Below the pieces are notes generated by a model. The model did not search any database. It worked only from the letters and a program-made list of their open reading frames with translations, and was not told the DNA's origin. The position numbers were made by a program, and so were the translations under genes. DNA of 61,719 bases, taken from the NCBI RefSeq assembly GCF_016653255.1, contig NZ_NHSD01000299.1:1-61719 (forward strand), read 5' to 3'. The number at the start of each line of letters is the position of its first letter. Position 1 is the first letter of the stretch. Positions 25,347 through 35,255 of the stretch are shown in pieces. The DNA comes from Rhodobaculum claviforme (GTDB taxonomy: Bacteria; Pseudomonadota; Alphaproteobacteria; Rhodobacterales; Rhodobacteraceae).

Positions 25347-26720
25347 TCAGCTCCGGCGGACCGGGGCGCGCAGGGTCACCAGTTCCTCGGCCATGGTGGG
25401 GTGGACAGCGACGGTGCGGTCGAAGTCCTCCTTGGTGGCGCCCATCTTGATGGCGATGGCGGCCAGCTGGATCATCTCGCCCGCGCCATCGGCGATGATG
25501 TGGCAGCCCAGCACGCGGCGGCTTTCCTGCGCCACGATCAGCTTCATCATCACCCGGTCAGACCGCCCGGCAAAGGCGGAATGCATGGCCCGGAACGAGG
25601 TCGCATAGACCTCGATCGGCTCCTGCTCGCGCGCGGCCTCCTCCGACAGCCCGACCGATCCGAGCTCGGGGCGGGTGAACACCGCGGACGCCACCAGCTC
25701 GTGATCGGCCTTGCGCGCCTCGCCCCGGAATACGGTGTCGGCAAAGGCGTGCCCCTCGCGGATCGCCACGGGCGTCAGGGCGATGCGGTCGGTCACGTCC
25801 CCGATGGCATAGATCGAGGGCACGGCGGTCTGCGACCATTCGTCCACCACGACCTCGCCGCGCCGGCCGAGCTGCACGCCGGCCTCCGTCAGGCCCAGCC
25901 CTTCGGTGTTGGGCAGGCGGCCGGTGGCGAACAGGACCGCGGCGAAGTCCCGCTCGCGCCCGTCGGTGGTCTTGGCGCGCAGGGCGTCCCCGGCCGGGTC
26001 CAGCGTCACGATGTCGGTGCCCACATGCAGCGCGATGCCCTGGTCATGCAGCGCCTCGGCCAGATGCCCGCGCGCCTCCTCGTCGAAGCCGCGCAGGATC
26101 TGCGCGCCACGATAGATCTGGGTGACCTCCACCCCCAGCCCGGCCAGGATGCAGGCGAATTCGCAGGCGATGTAGCCGCCGCCGACGATCAGGATCGACT
26201 TCGGCAGCGCCGCCAGATCGAAGATGTCGTCGGACACAAGCACCGGCAGGCCGCGCGCGCGCAGCTCGGCCCACGGCTCGGGGATGAAGGGGCGCCCGCC
26301 GGTGGCCACCAGGATGTGGGCGGCCGTGACCTCGGTGCCGTCGTCCAGCCGGACGGTGTGGGGGTCGACCACGGTGGCACGGGCGTCGTGGATGCGCACG
26401 CCCGCGCGCTCCAGGTTGGTGCGGTAGACCCCTTCCAGCCGCGACAGCTCCGCATGCAGCCGGGTGCGAAAGGCCGGCCAGTCGAAATCGCCCGCCTGCG
26501 CGTCCCAGCCATAGGCGCGCGCGTCCTCGATCGCGCCCGGAAAGGCCGAGGCGAACACCATCAGCTTCTTGGGCACGCAGCCGCGGATGACGCAGGTGCC
26601 GCCCATGCGGCTTTCCTCGGCCAGCGCCACCCGCGCGCCGCCCTCGCTTGCGGCGATGCGCGCGGCGCGCACCCCGCCCGAGCCGCCGCCGATCACGAAC
26701 AGGTCCACGTCAAAGGCCAT
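25347..26720 (-). CDS. gor: Glutathione-disulfide reductase
   Basis: A 457-residue enzyme of the pyridine-nucleotide disulfide oxidoreductase family. FAD motif LFVIGGGSGGVRAARIAA, redox pair C43/C48 in GGTCVIRGCVPKK (the form seen in many alphaproteobacterial and plant glutathione reductases), NADPH-binding ILIVGGGYIACEFA, and the C-terminal active-site HPTMAEE. It keeps cytosolic glutathione reduced. The first ATG is used. It precedes the monooxygenase gene and follows rpiA on the same strand. Confidence 0.92.
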   Translation of the reverse strand: MAFDVDLFVIGGGSGGVRAARIAASEGGARVALAEESRMGGTCVIRGCVPKKLMVFASAFPGAIEDARAYGWDAQAGDFDWPAFRTRLHAELSRLEGVYRTNLERAGVRIHDARATVVDPHTVRLDDGTEVTAAHILVATGGRPFIPEPWAELRARGLPVLVSDDIFDLAALPKSILIVGGGYIACEFACILAGLGVEVTQIYRGAQILRGFDEEARGHLAEALHDQGIALHVGTDIVTLDPAGDALRAKTTDGRERDFAAVLFATGRLPNTEGLGLTEAGVQLGRRGEVVVDEWSQTAVPSIYAIGDVTDRIALTPVAIREGHAFADTVFRGEARKADHELVASAVFTRPELGSVGLSEEAAREQEPIEVYATSFRAMHSAFAGRSDRVMMKLIVAQESRRVLGCHIIADGAGEMIQLAAIAIKMGATKEDFDRTVAVHPTMAEELVTLRAPVRRS

Positions 26721-26757
26721 GCGCCCCTCCAGAGTCTTGCGGTGCGATGCGGTGCGC

Positions 26758-27552
26758 TCAGGCGTCCGCGTCGCGAAACAGGTTCTCGATGCCGTCGGTG
26801 GTGTCCTGGCCGGGGGCGACGATGCCGTGTGCGCCGTGGATGTCCACCCGCCCGTCGGGGTGTCCGACGATCACCATGTCGCAGATGTCGAGGAACAGCC
26901 CGTTCTCGACCACCCCCGGGATCTGGTTGAGCGCGAGCGACAGCGCCCGCGCATCCCCGATCCGGCCCAGATGCAGGTCCAGGATGAGGTTGCCCTGGTC
27001 GGTGCGCGCGGGCGCATCGCCGGCCATCCGCAGCGCGACCGTCTGGCCCAGCAGGTCGTGGTCGGCCAGCAGTTCGGCCACCAGCCGGCGGGTGACCTGC
27101 CAGCCGAACTCCACCACCTCCAGCGGCAGCGGGAACGCGCCCAGCGTCGCCACCTGCTTGGCCGGATCGGCGATCACGATCATCCGGTCGGATGCGGTCG
27201 CCACGATCTTTTCGCGCAGATGCGCCCCGCCACCGCCCTTGATCAGGTCCAGCCGCGGATCGAACTCGTCCGTGCCGTCGATGGTCAGGTCCAGCCGCCC
27301 GACCGCGTCCAACGTGCTCAGCCGCAGCCCCAGCCCCCCGGCCAGCCGGGCGGTGGCCTCGGATGTCGGCACGCAGGTCACGTCCATCCCCTGCGCGGCC
27401 ACCCGTTCGGCCAGCGCGCGCACCATGAACACGGCGGTGGAGCCGGTGCCCAGGCCCAGCTTCATGCCGTCGCGGACGAAATCGACCGACCGGCGCGCGG
27501 CGGCACGCTTGGCGCGGTCGGCGGGGGACAGATCGGCGGTATCTTCGGTCAT
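26758..27552 (-). CDS. rpiA: Ribose-5-phosphate isomerase A
   Basis: A 264-residue enzyme. Motifs GTGSTA near the substrate phosphate, TIDGTDEFDP with catalytic aspartates, and LIKGGGGAHLREKI with the catalytic lysine identify RpiA. It interconverts ribose-5-phosphate and ribulose-5-phosphate. The protein is slightly longer than E. coli RpiA because of N- and C-terminal extensions. It is probably the first gene of rpiA-gor-monooxygenase; a TATAAC-like -10 lies just upstream (minus strand, near 27580). Confidence 0.92.
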   Translation of the reverse strand: MTEDTADLSPADRAKRAAARRSVDFVRDGMKLGLGTGSTAVFMVRALAERVAAQGMDVTCVPTSEATARLAGGLGLRLSTLDAVGRLDLTIDGTDEFDPRLDLIKGGGGAHLREKIVATASDRMIVIADPAKQVATLGAFPLPLEVVEFGWQVTRRLVAELLADHDLLGQTVALRMAGDAPARTDQGNLILDLHLGRIGDARALSLALNQIPGVVENGLFLDICDMVIVGHPDGRVDIHGAHGIVAPGQDTTDGIENLFRDADA

Positions 27553-27789
27553 GGGGGCCTGCCTGCTTGCGGATCGCGCGCGTTATAGGCAATCGCGTCC
27601 CGCGCCGCGAGGGGCGATTTGGCACGGCGGGCGGGGGGCTGTCATGGCCCTGTCATCTCATCGGGGTTGAGTTCCGCGGGCAAGCTGGCGACTATGCGCG
27701 CCAAAACGCAGGCTTGCGACCGGGCCTGCGGGCCATGGATACACATGCGCTCCGGGTCGGGGCGCCCCACAGCATCGAAAGGACATTAC

Positions 27790-29355
27790 ATGTCGTCACT
27801 CATCGGCAAGGGCCTCAGCCGCCGCGGGCTTTTGCAGGGGGCCTCGGCGCTCGGGGCGTCGGCGCTGATCCTGCCTGCGGGCCTGCGCCCGGCGCGCGCC
27901 ACCCCGCAGCGTGGGGGCACGCTGCGCCTGGGGCTGGGGCACGGATCGACCAGCGACGGGCTGGACCCGGCGCTGTGGGATCAGGTGTTCGTGCAGATGC
28001 TGGGTGCCTGCCTGCACAACTACCTGACGGTGGTGGCCGCCGACGGCACGCTGGAGGCCGAGGTCGCCGAGAGCTGGGAGGCCTCGGCCGACGCCGCCAC
28101 CTGGACGTTCAAGCTGCGCGACGGCGTCCGGTTCCACGACGGCGCCCGGGTGACGGCGGCGGATGTCGCGGCCTCGATCAACCACCACCGGGGTGAGGAC
28201 AGCGAATCCGCCGCCAAGCCCATCATCGCGCCCATCGTGGAGATCACCACCGACGGCGACGATGTCGTGATCTTCCGGCTGGAGGCCGGCAACGCCGATT
28301 TCCCCTTCATCATGTCCGATTACCACCTGCCGATCCTGCCCGCGGCCGACGGCCGGGTGAACCCCGATGCGGGGATCGGCTGTGGCCCCTACACCTTGCA
28401 GACCTTCGATCCGGGGGTGGAGGCCACCTTTGCCCGCTTCGATGACTACTGGAAGGACGGCCACGCACATTTCGACGCAATCGCGCTCTATGCCATCATC
28501 GACGCGGCGGCGCGCCAGAACGCGCTGATGTCGGGCGAGGTGGACGTGATCGACCGCGTCAGCCTGAACACCGTGCACCTGCTGGAGCGCGCGCCGGGGG
28601 TGAAGCTGATCTCGGTGCCCGGCACGCAGCATTACGTGTTCCCGATGGACAGCCGCGCCGATCCGTTCACCGACAACAACATCCGCCTGGCGATGAAATA
28701 CGCCTTCGACCGCGAGGAACTGGTTCGCACCATCCTCAACGGGTACGGCGTGGTGGGCAACGACCACCCGATCGGGCGGTCCAACCGCTTCCATGCCGAT
28801 GACCTGGAGCAGCGGATGTACGATCCCGACCGCGCCCGCTTTCACCTGCGCGAGGCCGGGGTGGACACGCTGCGGGTGCAGCTGTCGGCCGCCGAGGCCG
28901 CATTCAACGGCGCCGTCGACGCCGCCGTTCTGGTGTCCGAAAGTGCCGCGCGCGCGGGCATCACCGTCGATGTCGTGCGTGAGCCGAACGACGGCTACTG
29001 GTCCAACGTCTGGATGCAGAAGCCGTTCGTGGCGTCCTATTGGGGCGGGCGTCCGACCGAGGACTGGATGTTCTCGACCGGCTACGCCAGCGGCGCGACA
29101 TGGAACGAGACCTTCTGGGAGCATGAGCGCTTCAACGAGATGCTGTTGCAGGCGCGCTCCGAACTCGACGAGGCCCTTCGCGCCGAGATGTATGCCGAGA
29201 TGCAGGCCATCGTCCGTGACGAAGGCGCCACCGTGATCCCGGTGTTCGCCAACTACGTCATGGCCGCGTCGGACCGGGTGATGACCCCCGAGGTGATCGG
29301 CGCGAACACCACGCTCGACGGCTTCCGCGCGATCGAACGCTGGTGGTTCGCCTGA
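27790..29355 (+). CDS. Peptide/opine-type ABC transporter substrate-binding protein (SBP family 5)
   Basis: A 521-residue periplasmic protein with a twin-arginine signal (SRRGLLQGASALGASALIL, cleavage near ARA at about residue 37), so it is probably exported folded by Tat. The mature part is the SBP_bac_5 family (TWTFKLRDGVRFHDG and the FDREELVRTILNG region are typical). AAGGA precedes the ATG by seven bases. It opens a four-gene importer operon. The ligand, whether di/oligopeptide, opine or another, cannot be told. Confidence 0.87.
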   Translation: MSSLIGKGLSRRGLLQGASALGASALILPAGLRPARATPQRGGTLRLGLGHGSTSDGLDPALWDQVFVQMLGACLHNYLTVVAADGTLEAEVAESWEASADAATWTFKLRDGVRFHDGARVTAADVAASINHHRGEDSESAAKPIIAPIVEITTDGDDVVIFRLEAGNADFPFIMSDYHLPILPAADGRVNPDAGIGCGPYTLQTFDPGVEATFARFDDYWKDGHAHFDAIALYAIIDAAARQNALMSGEVDVIDRVSLNTVHLLERAPGVKLISVPGTQHYVFPMDSRADPFTDNNIRLAMKYAFDREELVRTILNGYGVVGNDHPIGRSNRFHADDLEQRMYDPDRARFHLREAGVDTLRVQLSAAEAAFNGAVDAAVLVSESAARAGITVDVVREPNDGYWSNVWMQKPFVASYWGGRPTEDWMFSTGYASGATWNETFWEHERFNEMLLQARSELDEALRAEMYAEMQAIVRDEGATVIPVFANYVMAASDRVMTPEVIGANTTLDGFRAIERWWFA

Positions 29356-29385
29356 TCCGCCCCGCGCCCCGGTCCGGGTGTGACC

Positions 29386-29455
29386 GGGCCGGGGCTGCAT
29401 GCCCGGGCCCGCCCCGGCCCGCAGGTCCCGGACCCGGCGCGCAACCGCCGGGTCC
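29386..29455 (+). other. Tandem hairpins between binding-protein and permease genes
   Basis: Two perfect ten-base inverted repeats follow the binding-protein stop: 29386-29395 with 29411-29420, and 29430-29439 with 29446-29455 (six-base loop). There is no T-tract. Such structures after a binding-protein gene commonly protect the upstream message or partly terminate, giving more binding protein than permease. Confidence 0.6.
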
Positions 29456-29512
29456 GTGGCGGTGGGACCGGTGGCGGCGGGACGACCGGCGGCGTGCCAC
29501 GGAGGGGACCGC

Positions 29513-30469
29513 GTGCGTCAGATAGCCGTCATGGTCGGACAGCGGCTGGCCCTCGGGCTGCTGACGCTGCTGGCGATCTCGATCCTGATCTTCGGCGCGA
29601 CCGAGCTGTTGCCCGGCGATTTCGCCGAGGCCGTCCTGGGCCAGTCCGCCACGCCCGAGACGGTGGCCGCGATCCGCCGGCAGCTCGGCCTCGATCAGCC
29701 GTTCTGGGTGCGCTACTGGGCGTGGCTGTCGGGCGCGCTGCAAGGCGATTTCGGCGCCTCGCTGGCCAACCCCGACCGGCGGGTGGCCGACATGATCGGC
29801 GTGCGCTTCGGCAACACGCTGTTTCTGGCGGGGTATGCGGCGGCGATGGCGGTGCCGCTGGCGCTGGGCCTCGGGATCCTGGCGGCGCTGTGGCGCAATT
29901 CGGTGTTCGATCGGGGGGTGAATGCGGGCGCGCTGACGGCGATCTCGTTTCCGGAGTTCTTCGTGGCCTATGTGCTGATCCTGTGGCTGGGCCAGTCGGG
30001 GTGGTTTCCCACCATGGCGCGCGTGCCCGCGGGGGTGGAGATGTCCGAGCGGCTGTGGCGGACCTTCCTGCCGGCGCTGACGCTGACGCTGGTGGTGACC
30101 GCGCACATGATGCGGATGACGCGGGCGGCGATCATCAACCTGCTCGCCAGCCCGTATATCGAGATGGCGCGCCTCAAGGGGGTGTCGCCACTGGGGGTGA
30201 TCACCCGCCACGCGCTGCCCAACGCGATCGCGCCCATCGCCAATGTGGTCGCGATCAACATGGCCTATCTCATCACCGGCGTCGTGGTGGTGGAGGTGGT
30301 GTTCGTCTATCCCGGTCTGGGGCAGCTGATCGTCGACAGTGTCTCGCGCCGCGATATCGCGGTGGTGCAGGCGGTCGCGCTGATCTTCGCCGCGGCCTAT
30401 GTGCTGCTCAACCTTGCCGCGGATGTGGTCTCGACGCTGTCGAACCCGCGGCTGCTGCATCCGCGCTGA
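29513..30469 (+). CDS. ABC transporter permease (DppB type)
   Basis: A 318-residue membrane protein with an N-terminal transmembrane helix, the DppB-type motif of long periplasmic loop after it, and five further helices. The cytoplasmic coupling loop is near YIEMARLKGVSPLGVITRHA. I chose the GTG at 29513 because GGAGGGG lies five bases upstream; an ATG six codons later has no such site. It pairs with the next permease, whose gene begins three bases after this stop. Confidence 0.87.
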   Translation: MRQIAVMVGQRLALGLLTLLAISILIFGATELLPGDFAEAVLGQSATPETVAAIRRQLGLDQPFWVRYWAWLSGALQGDFGASLANPDRRVADMIGVRFGNTLFLAGYAAAMAVPLALGLGILAALWRNSVFDRGVNAGALTAISFPEFFVAYVLILWLGQSGWFPTMARVPAGVEMSERLWRTFLPALTLTLVVTAHMMRMTRAAIINLLASPYIEMARLKGVSPLGVITRHALPNAIAPIANVVAINMAYLITGVVVVEVVFVYPGLGQLIVDSVSRRDIAVVQAVALIFAAAYVLLNLAADVVSTLSNPRLLHPR

Positions 30470-30472
30470 CGC

Positions 30473-31396
30473 ATGGGGGTGGCAACGCTTCTGGCGGTGA
30501 TGGCGGGGGTCGTGCTCGGCGGGGCGGCGGCGGCCTGGCTGTTTCGCGCGGCACTTGTGGCGCTCAGCCGCGGCGCGCTGCGGCGCAGCCTGCGCGGTGC
30601 GCCGCTGACGGCGTGCTTCGGGATGCTGGTGATCGCGCTGTACCTGGGGGTGGCGATCCTTGCGCCGCTGCTGGCGCCCTATGGCGAGCGTGCGGTGGTC
30701 ACGGTGCAGTTCGCGCCCTGGTCGGCGGATCACTGGCTGGGCAGCGACCATCTGGGGCGCGACATGGCCTCGCGGCTGATCTATGGCGCGCGCAACACGG
30801 TGGGGATCGCGCTGGCGACGACGGCGCTGGCGTTCATGGTGGGCACCACGCTGGGGCTGTGGGCGGCGGTGGTGGGGGGGTGGCTGGACGGCGCGCTCAG
30901 CCGGGCGGTGGATGTGCTGATGGCGATTCCGTCGCTGATCTTTGCGCTGCTGCTGCTGACGATCTTCGGCACCTCGATCCTGACGCTGGTGCTGGTGATC
31001 GCGGCGGTGGACGCCACGCGGGTCTATCGCATCGCCCGCGCGGTCGCGCAGGGGATCGTGGTGATGGACTACATCGAGGCCGCCCGCCTGCGCGGCGAGG
31101 GCGGCGCGCGGCTGATCTTCCGCGAGGTGCTGCCCAATGCCGCCGCGCCACTGGTGGCCGAATTCGGGCTGCGGTTCTGCTTTGTGTTCCTTGCGATCTC
31201 GGCATTGTCGTTCCTGGGGCTGGGGATCCAGCCGCCCACCGCCGACTGGGGATCGATGGTGCGCGAGAACGCCACGCTGATCACCTTTGGCGACGTGACG
31301 CCGCTGTTGCCGGCGGGGGCGATCGCGCTGCTGACGGTGGCGGTGAACTTCGTGGTGGACTGGCAGTTGCACCGCGCCAGCGGCCTGAGGGAGTGA
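30473..31396 (+). CDS. ABC transporter permease (DppC type)
   Basis: A 307-residue permease with an initial hydrophobic helix, a DppC-type periplasmic segment (HWLGSDHLGRDMASRLIYGA, a hallmark of this family) and the membrane domain. The EAA loop (YIEAARLRGEGGARLIFREV) should bind the ATPase. Only three bases separate it from the upstream permease and four from the ATPase gene. Confidence 0.88.
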   Translation: MGVATLLAVMAGVVLGGAAAAWLFRAALVALSRGALRRSLRGAPLTACFGMLVIALYLGVAILAPLLAPYGERAVVTVQFAPWSADHWLGSDHLGRDMASRLIYGARNTVGIALATTALAFMVGTTLGLWAAVVGGWLDGALSRAVDVLMAIPSLIFALLLLTIFGTSILTLVLVIAAVDATRVYRIARAVAQGIVVMDYIEAARLRGEGGARLIFREVLPNAAAPLVAEFGLRFCFVFLAISALSFLGLGIQPPTADWGSMVRENATLITFGDVTPLLPAGAIALLTVAVNFVVDWQLHRASGLRE

Positions 31397-31400
31397 CGCC

Positions 31401-33020
31401 ATGGCCCGCGCCGAACTGCTGAGGATGCGCGACATCCGCATCGAGGGGCGCGCGGGCGACGCATGGCTGCCGATCATCGACGGCGTGGACATGACGCTGC
31501 ACCGCGGCGAGGTCCTGGGCCTGATCGGCGAATCCGGGGCGGGCAAGTCCACGCTGGGCCTTGCGGCGATGGGTCATGTGCGCGACGGCTGCCGGATCGC
31601 GGGCGGGGCCATCAGCTTTGACGGTATCGACCTGCGGGCGGCCCCGGACGCCACGCGCCGGCGCCTGCGCGGCCGGCGCATCGCCTATGTCGCGCAATCC
31701 GCCGCCGCCAGCTTCAACCCCGCCCATCGGCTGATCGACCAGTATTGCGAAGCCCCCGTGCGCCACGGCGTGATGACCCGCGCCGAGGCCGAGGCGGACG
31801 CCGTCGACCTCTATGCCCGGATGCAGCTGCCCGAGCCCGACCGCATCGGCTGGCGGTTCCCGCACCAGGTCTCGGGCGGGCAGTTGCAGCGGGCGATGAC
31901 GGCGATGGCGATGGCGTGCCGGCCCGACCTCATCATCTTCGACGAACCCACTACCGCGCTCGATGTCACCACCCAGATCGAGGTGCTGGCGGCGATCCGG
32001 GGCATCGTCGCGCAGTTCGGCACGGCGGCCATCTACATCACCCACGACCTGGCGGTGGTCGCGCAGATGGCCGACCGCATCAAGGTCCTGCTGCGCGGCC
32101 GCGAGGTCGAGGAGGCGCCGACCCGCGCCATGCTGGCGGCCCCGCGCGCGGAATACACCCGCTCGTTATGGGCCGTGCGCACCCTGGAGCGCGCGGCGCG
32201 CCCCCCGTCCGAAGGGGGGGCGGTCGTCTCGGTCCGGGATGTCAGCGCGGGGTATGGCGGGGTCGATGTCCTGCGCGGGGTCAGCTTCGACATCCATCCC
32301 CGGCGCACGGTCGCGGTGGTGGGCGAAAGCGGGTCGGGCAAGTCCACCGCCGCGCGGGTGATCACGGGCCTGCTGGCGCCGCGTACGGGGCGGGTGCTGT
32401 TCGACGGACGCCCGCTTGCGCCCGACCACCGCAAGCGGACGCGCGACGACCTGCGCCAGGTGCAGATGATCTACCAGAGCGCCGACACCGCGCTGAACCC
32501 GAAGCACACCCTGCGCGAGATCATCGGCCGGCCGGCGCAGATGTACCTGGGCCTGCGTGGCCGCGCCCTGACGGAACGCGTGCGCGCCCTGCTGGCGCTG
32601 ATCGAGCTGGAGCCCGACGCCCACATCGACCGCCGCCCGTCCGAGCTGTCGGGCGGCCAGAAGCAGCGCGTGGGCATTGCGCGCGCACTGGCGGCCGAGC
32701 CGCGCGTGATCCTGTGCGATGAGGTGACCTCGGCGCTGGACCAGATCGTGCAGGAGGGGATCCTGCGGCTTCTGGATCGTCTGCAGGGTGAGTTCGACCT
32801 TGCCTACATGTTCATCACCCATGACCTTGCGACCGTGCGGGCCATCGCCGACAGCGTGGTGGTGATGCAGCACGGCGCGGTGGTGGAGGCCGGCCCGCGC
32901 GATGCGGTGTTCGCGCCCCCGCACGCGCCCTATACCGCGCGCCTGCTGGCATCGGTGCCCGAGATGGATCCCGATTGGCTGGGCCGGCTCCTGGACAGGC
33001 GCGACGCGGGGCAGGGATGA
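31401..33020 (+). CDS. Fused double ATP-binding protein (DppD-DppF type)
   Basis: A 539-residue protein with two complete ABC ATPase domains. The first has Walker A GESGAGKST (residues 43-51) and signature VSGGQLQR. The second has Walker A GESGSGKST (about 308-316) and signature LSGGQKQR, ending LCDEVTSALD. One polypeptide therefore supplies both nucleotide-binding sites that DppD and DppF supply separately. It is the last gene of the importer operon, seven bases or fewer from its neighbour upstream. Confidence 0.9.
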   Translation: MARAELLRMRDIRIEGRAGDAWLPIIDGVDMTLHRGEVLGLIGESGAGKSTLGLAAMGHVRDGCRIAGGAISFDGIDLRAAPDATRRRLRGRRIAYVAQSAAASFNPAHRLIDQYCEAPVRHGVMTRAEAEADAVDLYARMQLPEPDRIGWRFPHQVSGGQLQRAMTAMAMACRPDLIIFDEPTTALDVTTQIEVLAAIRGIVAQFGTAAIYITHDLAVVAQMADRIKVLLRGREVEEAPTRAMLAAPRAEYTRSLWAVRTLERAARPPSEGGAVVSVRDVSAGYGGVDVLRGVSFDIHPRRTVAVVGESGSGKSTAARVITGLLAPRTGRVLFDGRPLAPDHRKRTRDDLRQVQMIYQSADTALNPKHTLREIIGRPAQMYLGLRGRALTERVRALLALIELEPDAHIDRRPSELSGGQKQRVGIARALAAEPRVILCDEVTSALDQIVQEGILRLLDRLQGEFDLAYMFITHDLATVRAIADSVVVMQHGAVVEAGPRDAVFAPPHAPYTARLLASVPEMDPDWLGRLLDRRDAGQG

Positions 33021-33083
33021 CGGCCCCGCCGTGCGCCATGACCGGCGGCGGGGGCGTGGACAGGAAGAAGAAAGGACAGGGCG

Positions 33084-33974
33084 ATGATCAGCTCCATGAC
33101 CGGGTTTGCCACGCACGCGGGCGCGCTGGACAGGGTCTCGTGGCAGTGGGAGATGCGCAGTGTGAACGCCCGCGGGCTCGATCTGCGGCTGCGGCTGCCC
33201 GACGGGATCGCCGGGCTGGAGGCGGGGGTGCGCGCGGCGCTGTCCGCGCGGATCGCGCGCGGGTCCGTCAGCCTGTCGCTGCGGCTGACGCGCCCGGCCG
33301 AGGGCGAGGTGCCGCGCCTGAACGCCGAGGTGCTGTCGGCGGTCCTGTCGGCGTTGCGCACCGCCGAGGAGGCCGCCGCGGCGGCCGATGTGCGCCTTGC
33401 GCCCGCCAGTGCGGCCGAGGTGCTGGCCCTGCGCGGGGTGCTGGAGACGGCCGCGCCTGAGGCTGACACCGCGCCGTTGGCGGCCGCGCTTCTGGCGGAC
33501 CTGCCGGCGCTGCTGGACGCGCATGGCGCCGCGCGCGCGGCCGAAGGCGCGGCGCTGGGCGCCATCCTTGCGGCGCAGGTCGACCGGATCGCCGCGCTGA
33601 GCGAGGCGGCGGCGGAGCTTGCCGCCGCGCGTCGCCCCGAACAGGCGCGCGCGCTGGCGTCCGCGGTGGCGGCGCTGCTGGCGCAGGCGCCGCAGGCTGA
33701 TCCCGGGCGGTTGGAGCAGGAGCTGGCCGTGATCGCCACGCGCACCGACATCACCGAGGAGATCGACCGCCTGCGGGCCCATGTGGCGGCCGCGCGCGAT
33801 CTGCTGGGGCAGGGTGGCCCGGTGGGCCGGCGCCTCGATTTCCTGACGCAGGAGTTCAACCGCGAGGCCAATACCCTGTGCGCCAAGGCGCAGTCGGCAG
33901 CGCTGACCCGTGCCGGGCTTGACCTCAAGGCGGTGATCGATCAGATGCGCGAACAGGTTCAGAACGTGGAATAA
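33084..33974 (+). CDS. YicC-family endoribonuclease-like protein
   Basis: A 296-residue protein. The N-terminal MISSMTGFAT and WEMRSVNARGLDLRLRLPD, and the C-terminal GRRLDFLTQEFNREANTLCAKA, are the defining ends of the YicC/DUF1732 family. E. coli YicC takes part in sRNA/mRNA turnover. It sits immediately before gmk, the order seen in many proteobacteria. AAAGGACAGGGCG precedes the ATG. Confidence 0.88.
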   Translation: MISSMTGFATHAGALDRVSWQWEMRSVNARGLDLRLRLPDGIAGLEAGVRAALSARIARGSVSLSLRLTRPAEGEVPRLNAEVLSAVLSALRTAEEAAAAADVRLAPASAAEVLALRGVLETAAPEADTAPLAAALLADLPALLDAHGAARAAEGAALGAILAAQVDRIAALSEAAAELAAARRPEQARALASAVAALLAQAPQADPGRLEQELAVIATRTDITEEIDRLRAHVAAARDLLGQGGPVGRRLDFLTQEFNREANTLCAKAQSAALTRAGLDLKAVIDQMREQVQNVE

Positions 33975-33995
33975 GACCGGGAGGGGACGGACGGC

Positions 33996-34655
33996 ATGGG
34001 TGATGCGCGGCGCGGCCTCCTGATCATCCTGTCCTCGCCGTCGGGGGCGGGAAAGTCGACGCTGGCGCGCCGTCTGATGGGGTGGGACCCGGGGATCTCG
34101 TTTTCCGTCTCGGCCACCACCCGCGCCCCCCGCCCCGGCGAGGTGGACGGGCGCGAGTACCATTTCCGCACCCGCCCCGAGTTCGAGGCGATGGTGGCGG
34201 CCGGCGAGATGCTGGAGCACGCGGCGGTGTTCTCCAACCTCTATGGCACGCCGCGTGCGCCGGTGGAGGCCGCGGTGCAGGCCGGGCGCGACACGCTGTT
34301 CGACATCGACTGGCAGGGCGGACAGCAGATCCGCAACTCCACGCTGGCGCGCGACAGCGTGTCGATCTTCATCCTGCCGCCCACCATCGCCGAGCTGTCG
34401 CGCCGCCTGCGTGATCGCGGCCAGGACAGCGCCGAGGTCATTACCGCCCGCATGGCCCAGAGCCGCGACGAGATCAGCCACTGGGCCGAATACGACTATG
34501 TCCTGATCAACCGTGACCTGGACGAGACCGCGCGCCGGCTGACCACCATCGTCACCGCCGAACGGCTGCGCCGCGACCGCCAGCCGGGGCTGTCGGGCTT
34601 TGTGCGCACCCTCAACGAGGAATTCGAGGAGACCCGCCATGGTCTGGGAGCTTGA
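33996..34655 (+). CDS. gmk: Guanylate kinase
   Basis: A 219-residue P-loop kinase: Walker [13 protein letters not shown] (about residues 13-24), GMP-binding [19 protein letters not shown], and [10 protein letters not shown]. It phosphorylates GMP to GDP. The gene follows yicC by 21 bases, and its last 17 bases overlap the gamma carbonic anhydrase gene. Confidence 0.93.
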   Translation: MGDARRGLLIILSSPSGAGKSTLARRLMGWDPGISFSVSATTRAPRPGEVDGREYHFRTRPEFEAMVAAGEMLEHAAVFSNLYGTPRAPVEAAVQAGRDTLFDIDWQGGQQIRNSTLARDSVSIFILPPTIAELSRRLRDRGQDSAEVITARMAQSRDEISHWAEYDYVLINRDLDETARRLTTIVTAERLRRDRQPGLSGFVRTLNEEFEETRHGLGA

Positions 34656-35157
34656 CGGCATCCGCCCGACGCTGGGCACCGGCGTCTGGGTCGCCCCCGA
34701 CGCCAACGTCATCGGCCGCGTGGTGCTGGACGACGAGGCCTCGGTCTGGTTCGGCGCCACGCTGCGCGGCGACAACGAGGAAATCCACGTCGGCCGCGGC
34801 ACCAACATCCAGGAAACCGCGGTGCTGCACACCGACATGGGCTTTCCGCTGGTGATCGGGGCGGACTGCACCATCGGCCACAAGGCGATGCTGCACGGCT
34901 GCACCATCGGCGAGGGCACGCTGATCGGCATGGGCGCCACCATCCTGAACGGGGCGAAGATCGGGCGCGGCTGCCTGATCGGTGCGGGTGCGCTGGTGAC
35001 CGAGGGCAAGGAGATCCCCGACGGCAGCCTCGTGATGGGCGCGCCGGGCAAGGTTGTGCGCGCCCTTGACGCCGCCGCGCGCGAGCGTCTTCTGTGGTCG
35101 GCCGAACACTACCGCGAGAACGCGCGCCGCTACGCCGCGGGCCTGCGTCCGGTGTGA
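34639..35157 (+). CDS. Gamma carbonic anhydrase family protein
   Basis: A 172-residue left-handed beta-helix protein built of hexapeptide repeats ([32 protein letters not shown] and so on). Histidines expected to bind zinc at the trimer interface are present in TAVLHTD and IGHKAMLHG. The ATG lies within the end of gmk. Enzymatic carbonic anhydrase activity is not assured for this branch, which includes PaaY- and YrdA-like proteins. Confidence 0.85.
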   Translation: MVWELDGIRPTLGTGVWVAPDANVIGRVVLDDEASVWFGATLRGDNEEIHVGRGTNIQETAVLHTDMGFPLVIGADCTIGHKAMLHGCTIGEGTLIGMGATILNGAKIGRGCLIGAGALVTEGKEIPDGSLVMGAPGKVVRALDAAARERLLWSAEHYRENARRYAAGLRPV

Positions 35158-35255
35158 CGCCGCAAGCCCCGCAGGGGGCGCACTGCCTGCGTGCCGGAGC
35201 GCGCCATGATGCCGCCCGACGCTGCCCGTTTCAACCACCCCACAAAGGGCCCCCG

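Noticed and set aside
29258-31552. 764-codon minus-strand open frame
   Set aside because: A His/Arg-rich shadow of the peptide transporter operon, whose plus-strand products are clear permeases and ATPases.
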